Below, piece by piece: positions 56,743 through 64,000 of a stretch of 64,000 nt of DNA. A program made the position numbers and the translations under genes. A model generated the notes under the pieces. It saw only the letters and a list, made by a program, of their open reading frames with translations, ran no database searches and was not told the origin of the DNA. The stretch covers positions 56,969,454-57,033,453 of the forward strand of contig OX388345.1 of the NCBI GenBank assembly GCA_947579665.1, given 5' to 3'. Positions within the stretch are counted from its first letter, which is position 1. Each line of letters starts with the position of its first letter. The stretch is from Sympetrum striolatum (lineage: Eukaryota; Arthropoda; Insecta; Odonata; Libellulidae).

Positions 56743-57498
56743 TTAACTTTTTGCCGGAGTGGCTATTGCCGGGAGCTGTTTGGGGGTTGCCGTTGACGGG
56801 TGTGTGGCTGCGAAGATTTTTCTGATGTCCTCTAGTGTTGTGGCCGTGTGCTTGATTCCGTTGGACCCAAGAACAATTATTCTCCCGTCCGATGTCCACA
56901 CATTTTCTCGGCCAAAGGATTCTTTTGCTTCATCGAGCACTCTTTTCCGGTAGTTGGTGAGGCTCTCCGTGATGAGGAATCCGGTGTTCCGCAGCCGCTT
57001 CTTATTTTTCCACACCAGGTCCCGATCGGCGTATGAAACAAATTTCACGATGGTGGGCCTGTGTCGATTGTGGCCGCGATTCCTTTGCCCAACTCGATGA
57101 GCCCTGTCGATGGATTGCACAGGAATTTTAATTCCAATTTTCGCATCAAAAAAACCAATAACATTATTTATCGATACTTCTCCTTCGTGCTCCGGGAGCC
57201 CGTGAATAAGAAGGCAGTTTCTGCGGCTATACTGCTCTAAGGCATCCAACCGCTTCTCCTGCTCCTCCACTTGCTCACGGAGCCTTCGTATCTCCATCAC
57301 GGCTGTCTTTACGTCTTCTTTGATGGAGGCCATCACCTTCTCCAGGACATCGTCAGGGTTTTTGTTGTCTTTCGGGCTCTCCGTTTTCTTCAGTTGCTCT
57401 TTGATCGCAAGTGATATCTTCGGGGAGAGCAACTCTTCTACTTTCGAGACGATGGATGCGGCCTCATCGTCCACCTTGCGTGCCCTTGCCTTAGCCAT
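56743..57498 (-). CDS. Retrotransposon ORF1 protein, 251 aa
   Basis: A putative RNA-binding chaperone of the element's ribonucleoprotein. Residues about 50-90 form a likely coiled coil (heptad-like EIRRLREQVEEQEKRLDALE). Next come RRNCLLIHGLPE (92-103), IDRAHRVG (130-137), RPTIVKF (147-153), ESLTNYRKRVLDEAK and SDGRIIVL. This order (coiled coil, RRN-LLIHGLPE, DRAHR-G, RP-IVKF) is typical of ORF1 proteins from CR1/L2 and other non-LTR elements, with a fold related to the L1 ORF1 RRM/C-terminal region. No zinc knuckle is visible. The N-terminal 45 residues are charged and the last 20 are Ala/Pro/Thr-rich. Start: first ATG of the frame, about 45 bp from the tentative 5' end. It is GC-richer than the flanking DNA. 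No disruption was seen. Confidence 0.9.
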   Translation of the reverse strand: MAKARARKVDDEAASIVSKVEELLSPKISLAIKEQLKKTESPKDNKNPDDVLEKVMASIKEDVKTAVMEIRRLREQVEEQEKRLDALEQYSRRNCLLIHGLPEHEGEVSINNVIGFFDAKIGIKIPVQSIDRAHRVGQRNRGHNRHRPTIVKFVSYADRDLVWKNKKRLRNTGFLITESLTNYRKRVLDEAKESFGRENVWTSDGRIIVLGSNGIKHTATTLEDIRKIFAATHPSTATPKQLPAIATPAKS

Positions 57499-57548
57499 CC
57501 TCCGGGTTGGGTTACCTGTTGGGGGTGAATGGGTTAGCTCTGTACATC

Positions 57549-58149
57549 TCCTGAGCGTGTTTTAAATCCAACCACAACTGGAGTTTGGATTTTTAATGCA
57601 TATCGATAAATCATTTTTCCACCTACTTCACTGATTTCTCTGTGGAAGAATGTCCTGCATTGAAACTGTATACTTCCGCACGCACCAGTGGCGTATTTGA
57701 TTCCTCTAAATCCATGTCTCCGGTAACAAACAGAGATAAATTATCCTACAAACAACAAAACTTTCATTTTCTGAGAATAGGAGTACGAGATATATGGTCC
57801 TCTTAGAGAATGAGCAGTATGAAGAGATCACTCACTGAATTATGCATGTTAATTCCATCCTAATCTAAATTTTTTTATAAATGTGAATACTTCAATGGGT
57901 TGGAAAAAATTTGGAAATATCTGTCCACAACAGCTGATTCTGAGAGCTACAGAATTATAACAAACCATATAAAACGTTGCTGTTTAAAATTACTAGATTT
58001 AGCACCCTCGTTCAGTATTTCTGTATGATGAATGTGGTCAGCTAAATTATGCCCATAACAGTATACTGGGTTTTCTATACCAACACTTCCTATTAACTCA
58101 GGTTTCTTCAGTTTTGAGATGCTGGGATAAACAAGAATCCCTTTATTTA
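57549..58149. other. No gene seen
   Basis: Intergenic sequence. A small stem (AAATCCAA with TTGGATTT, 57567-57593) lies just upstream of the retrotransposon's likely 5' end. Confidence 0.45.
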
Positions 58150-58268
58150 CCGGCCGTGGTGGCGGAGTGCTAGCGCGTTAACGCTCCAACGCAAATTGAC
58201 GCTCACGGTCCCGGGTTCGGATCCCGGCTAATTGGATTTTTACAGTTAGGGAATGGTTGTCTGTGTAT

Positions 58269-58292
58269 GTTGTGTGTGTGTGTGTGTGTGTG
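58269..58292. repeat. (GT)n microsatellite
   Basis: About eleven TG units within the SINE body. Confidence 0.9.
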
Positions 58293-58383
58293 AGTGATAT
58301 TAATAAAAATGCAAAAAAATAATAAAAAGGGGTTAATTGGAGGAATTGCCTTCATAGGCTTAGATTCGCCCATAAAAAGACGG

Positions 58384-58417
<34 letters not shown>

Positions 58418-58418
58418 T
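58384..58418. repeat. (ATT)n microsatellite, SINE tail
   Basis: About eleven ATT units closing the plus-strand SINE. The next SINE head starts within three bases. Confidence 0.9.
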
Positions 58419-58420
58419 AT

Positions 58421-58489
58421 GAGGAATCAGAGATCGAACCCAAAATCGCTTCCAAAGGAGAACCAGTTAACCGCACAGCTATTCGAGGG
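58421..58489 (-). repeat. tRNA-derived SINE head, inverted next to the previous SINE
   Basis: The minus strand reads CCTCGAATAGCTGTGCGG (A-box-like), then CCTTTGGAAGCGATTTTGG and GGGTTCGATCTC (B box). It aligns with the interrupted SINE head at 18.5 kb (ATAG.-TG-GG, CCTTCGG, AAGCG, GGGTTCGAT), so the two are likely the same family. Its body would have to extend into the (ATT)n shared with the plus-strand SINE, giving a tail-to-tail pair. Confidence 0.55.
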
Positions 58490-59715
58490 TTTATTGTTAG
58501 CGTCGATTAAGTTAGTCATTAAAATCAATCGAAGAACTGTGAAAGATATTTGTATAGCTTAAAATGTGGCAATTATGGAGATTTTTTTTCAACTTTGATG
58601 GAAATCAAAAATATATAATTTCGATTCTGCGATCAATATATCCCACGAAATTGAACCATATATGGAAGGAGGCCATGAGTGAATTTTATTAGTTTATAAC
58701 AGTGAAATATAATCAGATGAAAACGATCATGTTAAAATGATGTAACAATACGCAGTTCTTCGTTTCCAAAGCGCTATCATATACATAATGCATACTTCCG
58801 GTCTTGACATAATCTTGGAATGAGACTTTTTGACTTTAATTTGAGAAAGAAACTCAAAAAAAATTAACAATCCATATTCGACGTCTCCGCTGTTGATTAA
58901 TTTCTGTGTAAAAAGTAATCCTAAGCTTGACGTATAAGATAACTATCTTTCTATATAATTGTCATTTTACTCTTTCTGCGATTCTTTTAAAGAACGTTTT
59001 ACTGAAGTTAACTCAAAGCTATATCTATCTATCAGTATTTGTTATTTATCAGGTCCACTCTGAAAAACAAAAAAAATCATTTTCTTCTGGAACTGTTACG
59101 ACTATCTGTCTAACTTCTCAATCCCGTTTCCACCCGTATTAGATAACTTTCCTCAAATGAAAATTTATCTTCGACACGAAAACATAATGCCTATTTCCGG
59201 TAAGAAGGACACCCGGAAGTTCGAAACGGTCCCAATAACCAGGTCTTTCTCGTTATATGCCGATGTTTCCGACCGAGTTGCTCTCTAATCACCGGTGAAA
59301 CAGATAACCACCACAAAAAAGTGGAAGAGCCAGCCAAGAAAATAATACAGATTGGAAAAGCTAATTAACCAGAGAAAATGTGTTGAAGATAATGATGCTA
59401 CCGCGGGGATTAGAGGAAAGGAGTAGAAGAAAAACGAGTCAACGAGAGTGGTGGATACAACGATCTCGAAAGAAAAGAAATATAACGCATAAAGACTGGG
59501 AGCAGAAACAGTTCATCTATAACCTTCCTTTCTCTCCTTTTTCTTTCACTCCACTATGGTATGAGAATCCAAGGGCTCAATCAAGGCCAATTAATTACTC
59601 CTCGGTTTGAAAATATCGTGTGAAAAGGGGAGATCAGGAAGATGGTACGGAAAGAAACGGCCTTTGGGCGTACACACCTATGCGCTACATGAGGAAAGTA
59701 GGTTAATGTCTTAAC
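58490..59715. other. No gene seen
   Basis: AT-rich, then ordinary CpG-bearing sequence from about 59160. ORFs of up to 76 codons were not recognised. Confidence 0.4.
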
Positions 59716-59717
59716 AT

Positions 59718-59775
59718 TCCTGATGAAGGACATCAATGCCCCGAAAAAACTTCTGAGACTGATGTTTCTCAGGTG
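59718..59775 (+). other. Hammerhead-like core, unproven
   Basis: CCTGATGAAGGACATCAATG followed by CCCCGAAAAAAC has CTGATGA and CGAAA at the spacing of a hammerhead core, with a weak GG/CC stem II. A further palindrome (CTGAGAC with GTTTCTCAG) follows within 10 bases. No PLE coding tail was recognised upstream. It may be a terminal repeat remnant or chance. Confidence 0.25.
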
Positions 59776-60960
59776 TGAACGAAATGAAAAGGCCTGCCCA
59801 ATGGGTGAAGCTTTTATTTTCCTGCATCTTCCTGTTCTATGTGCTGTTCTCCCACTCCTTCGTTTTGGAACATCGTTCGAACCGATGGAAATGAAATGCC
59901 GTATACACTCGAGTGAAAGCCAAGGCACATAATTTTAACACAAAAAACTGGAAAAAACTAATACACTCTTGATAAAAGAAAATAAGAATAAAAAGAAAAA
60001 CTTAATAAAATAAATTAATAGTGGGAAACGCAGCAGCTACTGGTGAATTTCAAAATAAAAAGAAATATCAATAATAGTAGAATAATTACGGGCGTCAAGT
60101 GATTGTGGAGAAAATTGATAAAGTAATGTTAATGGAGCAAGTGAGGAATTAACAAACCGATTTCGGCTACGGAAGACTTTTTCCACTGAATAACAGGTAA
60201 GTGAGACCCTCACTCAATTATAAGACGAGGACGTCTTTTACATTATAGAAACTCGGCTTATACAAGAGTATATACGGTGTTTATTATCTTTAGAGCTAAA
60301 CTGTAATCATGCTAGAATCTGCATCCTTTAGAATTTAAGGCGTTATCTCAACTTAAAATGTATCAAGATATACTTAGCAGTAACCTATTCCTCCTTAGGT
60401 TAGAAAATTTTTCCCGAGTATAATTCAAAACAATAATAAGAAAATGTAGACACTATTTCCTAATGAGTAAGATATCCTATAGAAATTATTCATGTACTCA
60501 GTTGAAAAACCTACTTTCCTATTCCTAAAACGAAAATTTGTTTTGTCTTGACCTTGTTTTCATTCTGGTGTTAGGTTACTCAATCTAGAACCAAATATAA
60601 TAATACTAGGTGAAATATAAAATGTTCTACTGTTGTGATATCTCATCTTAAATATCGACTTTAAGTCAGAGTTTCATGGCTATAGCCATAAAGTATACTT
60701 TAAAGTATCGATTAAAGGAAAATTGTAAGAGATAAAAATTTCAGCAAGTTTGATAAACAATTCATTAAAATTAATCAAACAATAAATAATTCAATAGGGT
60801 AAATCAAACTTGGACATTAGATAAGACTTAAAACCAACGTTTATGGAGGGAAATGTGGAGAGAGTCATTATAATTAATGGTAAATTTTGGAGATTGTGTC
60901 TGTTATGGTAAGTCAATCAAACGATATGATGTGCTCATCATATAGGACATGAACCATTTG
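59776..60960. other. No gene seen
   Basis: AT-rich intergenic sequence. CpG frequency starts to fall from about 60400. Confidence 0.4.
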
Positions 60961-63900
60961 AAAAAAATTAAGCTTCCTTGTGTAAAACATCTAAGATTAC
61001 TGTGTGATCAAAATCTCTTTTCACTAGCAAAGGTAATTTAGCAGCCCAAGGCCCAATCTTCAAGGTCCAGTTTGAAGCATCACCAAAAAAATCAACACCA
61101 AGAATAAATTACCAAGAAGCATCAACAAAAAAATGATTTCTGTCAAATTTTATGGTGAAGCCCCTAAACCTGTGGCAGTCTGTTTCCATGAGGAATTTCA
61201 AATGGTAGAATAGCCTGAATGCATAGCATTCCAATAAGGTTCAAATGCTGAACAACTTCTGCCAAGGAGGATGAAATGATAAAACCAAGGCAAAGTAGCT
61301 TTGTTGCTTTAACGAATCATATATACATAATTATTCTACCAGTCAGCAGAACCATGTGCCTTAATATTCCTTATTCAACACCCTTTGCCTAACCACCCCT
61401 GTAAATTCTCTCTCTGTAAAGTATTCAGCCCGAAGGCCAGTTGGTACCTCATCCCCTCTGACATAAGCTACTAAGAGCTTACAGAAAGGAATGAGGTTCA
61501 CTGGGTAGGATGAGGAGTGAGGTAGTTTGCCATTGCTTTCCTAACCAAGCCAGATGGAATGCTATAAATAGAGCATGTACACACAAGTGAAGCACAATGA
61601 CTCTATGAGTAACACTTTTTTTGGCATTCCGTAAGGAGAGACGTTGATTAGTGCAATTATTTATTCATACCTCAGTAGCTTTCATTTCATCACAACCACG
61701 ATCAAGACTGTAACAAAAGTAAATAAAAGGTGATTTTTTCTGCATCCAAAATCACATGACAAATGAAAATACTCCATTCATCAGAGTATGGTAGCAGGTA
61801 CTGTAAATTCTCCAATTGATTTCAAAGAAAACATTGTATGTACAGTAAAACTCATGTTATGATCAGTTGACATCATTTGAAGAGAAAGTACATCTTTCTT
61901 ACTGCATTTATAATGCCTGTGGTTCAAGTCATGAAACAGAAACTTTGTTCATCGCTATACATTATGGTATACTATGCCTTAAATGTTACTTTTGATTTCT
62001 TTAAGCAAACAGAAAGTGTAAAATAGTGAAAATAGTCCTTCCATGAAATTAGCAAAATAAAGATACATCACAAATAAAAGTTCCTCTAAAATTCTATAAT
62101 TAACAGAAGGAAGAAGAAAGAAGCAGTATAAAGAAAAATATAAATAAACGAATAAATAAGATGGAAGCCTTGTAGAGTGAATTTTCTAATGCACTAAAAT
62201 TATGATTCAAAATAGCAACTAGGCAGATTAAATATAAATAACATTTCAAAAATATACAGGAGAATGAAATCCTCCCAAATGGATGAGATGAGTAAGCTAT
62301 ACAGCTTGAATTTACAGATGTTGTCTATCTGCAAACTATCAGAGGAAAATTACTACTATTTTGCCCATTTTCATTGTTTTAGTAGCAAAAGAATCATAAA
62401 TTAGTTTTAATCAGTAAATATTAATCTTATCATCTGATAGACTCCACATCCTCTTCAATTTAATCTATAAAGGTTATGATATTTCTTTTTCATTTTTACA
62501 TTGCTTGTAGTTTTGTAAAACAGTAAATAGTTTTCAGTTTACATTTTAATATTCTGCAGATATTTCAACTGTAAATTGCAGTTCCAAAAGCTCTTTATTT
62601 ACTTTTTTAACAAATCCTCTGATCTGAAGCTGATTCTTTTTAGTAAGAGTAATGAGATGAAAATATATTTTATTTGCCTCAGATTTTATTGAATATGTGT
62701 TTTCCTGGTGTATTCATTATGGCATATTGAGTTCTTAGTTTGTGGAAATATATTCCAAACACTCTTAGTATCAGATCCTCAAAATTAAGAATCAATTTGA
62801 TCCTTTTTAGGAAAAAAGATATTCTTAAGCTTTAAATATCAATTTAATTTTTTTTTGTCAGTGATCTTGAGTCTTTCATTTTAAATTTTAGTTTTTAATT
62901 CAAATTTCTTTCTGAAATGACCAAATACAGATGCCTTTAATTCTATGCATCCACCTGACATGTAGAGCAGGATATCATAAACCAAAACCCCCTTCTGAAA
63001 ATTGTACTAGACCTGAATTACATGTAGCTAAAGATTCACTAACATCTAAAAAAAATTTGCCAAAGGTAGTATAAAATTATAATGGCTTGAATTTCCTTTT
63101 AAAAACACTATATCACTTCATATAGCTAATAGTTAAACAGATAATCTTAACTTTCCACACTTTCATCAAGTGAACATAATGCTAATTTGATTTAATAATT
63201 GTGTAAAACATGTTATATTACATGAGTATAGAGGAGAGAAAGGGCACATCCAACTCAAAATTGAGGAAGAGCAGCTTCATGAATTCTTTTATGGAAGAAG
63301 GATAACAGTGCATCAACTAAACTCTTCTGAAGTCATTCAAGGAATATTAGAATGTCTGGTATTGTACTCTCACTCAACAAAATGGAATTTACTGTATGAA
63401 TACATTTGTCAACTAATGAATCATCTCATAAAGTGAATGAGGTTTTGGTATATAGCTTTTACCCAAGTTTCAATCAGTAGCAGATTTCAAAAGGTTTCTT
63501 GGATCATGAATGCATACGCATCCAAAACCGCAGCATTAATTACTTTGAGTCATACATTATCAGAACATGCAATGATACCTATGTCACCACAGATGGTGAA
63601 GAAGATGGTGGCTTTTATGTGTTTTTGAATACTGATGAACAAAAGCATATGCATTCTGAATAGTATTTTTTATTTCAAATACTTCTTAGCCTGGATTTTG
63701 CACTGACTGTATCCGTAAATGTATTTGCTCTGACTGTATAACATTCATACAGCATAATTCTTAAATTATCCTAAAACCCATTACAACTGCTTTGTTCCCA
63801 TCATTCACATGATCCTAACATTTTAGCAATATTACTCTGAGGAGTTCCTCTTTCATATTGATCCACAATGATTCAGAGGATATACATGAACCTTGATCAT

Positions 63901-64000
63901 TCAAAATTATACTAAATCTTAGACTACTGCTCTTGTTAAAATCCACTCCAGATAAGAGAGCAATATAGTGATCAGAGAATCAGAGAAAATGACCAAATAT
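60961..64000. other. CpG-depleted block, possibly transcribed region of an off-window gene
   Basis: By hand count there are about ten CpG in 3040 bp, whereas 480 bp at 59161-59640 hold about twenty. The sequence is not unusually repetitive. The one ATG-started frame of interest, 63437-63628 (+, 63 codons), is not recognised and its antisense frame is interrupted by stops. The segment 61420-61640 looks repeat-like (AGGTAGTTTGCCATTGC), but no second copy is in the window. In insects with gene-body methylation, CpG loss marks transcribed regions, so a long UTR or intron of a gene beyond 64000 is possible. I cannot give strand or exon borders. Confidence 0.4.

Larger units (their letters stand above)
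52697..57541 (-). mobile_element. Apparently intact non-LTR retrotransposon, CR1/L2 group (about 4.8 kb)
   Basis: Minus-strand order: short 5' leader, ORF1 (57498-56743), a 399-bp spacer, ORF2 (56343-53266), a 3' UTR of about 540 bp with a nested hairpin, and an (AAAT)7 tail (52697-52724). Both ORFs are uninterrupted, so the copy could be recent and possibly competent. GTACAT occurs just outside the tail (52693-52698) and again at 57542-57547. It may be a 6-bp target duplication setting the 5' end, but six bases can match by chance. Clade placement rests on the ORF2 motifs; a tree would be needed to separate CR1, L2 and related clades. Confidence 0.85.
58150..58418 (+). mobile_element. tRNA-derived SINE with (ATT)n tail
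   Basis: Begins CCGGCCGTGGTGGCGGAGTG (A-box-like part) and has CCCGGGTTCGGATCCCGGC (B box with a good T-arm-like palindrome) about 50 bases on. The body includes a GT microsatellite (58269-58292) and GAATTGCCTTCATAGGC, ending in an ATT repeat (58384-58418). The boxes would direct RNA polymerase III. The cloverleaf is not that of a functional tRNA. Target duplications were not fixed (TTTAT is near both ends but short). Confidence 0.75.

Noticed and set aside
52693..57547. GTACAT as a certain target duplication of the retrotransposon
   Set aside because: Six bases can match by chance when many offsets are possible, and the lower copy overlaps the ATTT tail. It is reported only as tentative.
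58150..58230. Possible functional tRNA gene
   Set aside because: A- and B-box-like sequences are present, but the acceptor and anticodon stems do not close, and the module continues into a SINE body with an (ATT)n tail.
63437..63628. 63-codon ATG-started ORF near the right edge
   Set aside because: It is short, unrecognised and surrounded by AT-rich sequence without splice context. It is kept only as part of the CpG-poor block description.
1..64000. CRISPR array, bacterial operon or prophage structure
   Set aside because: No regularly spaced direct repeats with unique spacers, no Shine-Dalgarno-led gene series and no phage genes were seen. The content is eukaryotic.

Overview
This window looks like non-coding, repeat-rich DNA from an arthropod, most probably an insect. 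It is AT-rich. It has no operons, no dense long ORFs, no rRNA and no convincing functional tRNA. Everything recognisable is a eukaryotic mobile element: one intact non-LTR retrotransposon, decayed reverse-transcriptase fragments, Penelope-like element (PLE) remnants, tRNA-derived SINE heads, foldback/MITE palindromes and a hAT-like terminus. I cannot name the species. No host gene can be confirmed; a candidate small exon (about 50.23-50.34 kb) and a CpG-depleted right end (about 61-64 kb) are the best hints of host transcription units.

Layout. 0-10 kb: two 77-bp TA-flanked palindromes (19-95, 8314-8390), a foldback MITE (799-1076), a second palindromic element (6019-6177), a CpG-rich islet (8641-9060), a hAT-like terminus (9345) and a non-LTR 3' end (9911-10020). 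10-18 kb: mostly plain AT-rich sequence with one decayed RT fragment (14640-15260). 18.2-24 kb: the densest and most interesting part. A 3981-bp element (18570-22550), bounded by inverted arrays of 15-17 bp subrepeats, carries a 9-bp target duplication and sits inside a tRNA-derived SINE, which has its own 10-bp duplication. A PLE C-terminal remnant lies immediately to the right, followed by the 3' end of another non-LTR family. 28.2-29.0 kb: a truncated PLE with tandem pLTR-like repeats, an inverted pLTR piece and a coding tail. 29.4-29.7 kb: a second copy of the foldback MITE. 30-52 kb: mainly unassigned AT-rich DNA with several CpG-rich islets and a second RT fragment (47880-48190). 52.7-57.5 kb: an apparently intact two-ORF CR1/L2-group retrotransposon on the minus strand. 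58.1-58.5 kb: two SINE modules. 61-64 kb: a strongly CpG-poor block.

How the parts relate. The only intact protein-coding unit is the retrotransposon, with a coiled-coil ORF1 and an endonuclease/reverse-transcriptase ORF2. Its 3' UTR carries a nested hairpin whose inner stem is kept, with different bases, in a solo 3' end at 9.9 kb. The 18.4-22.6 kb nest gives a relative history in which the SINE inserted first and the foldback element second. Most signals are old and broken, so the window reads as a layered record of transposition rather than a gene cluster.
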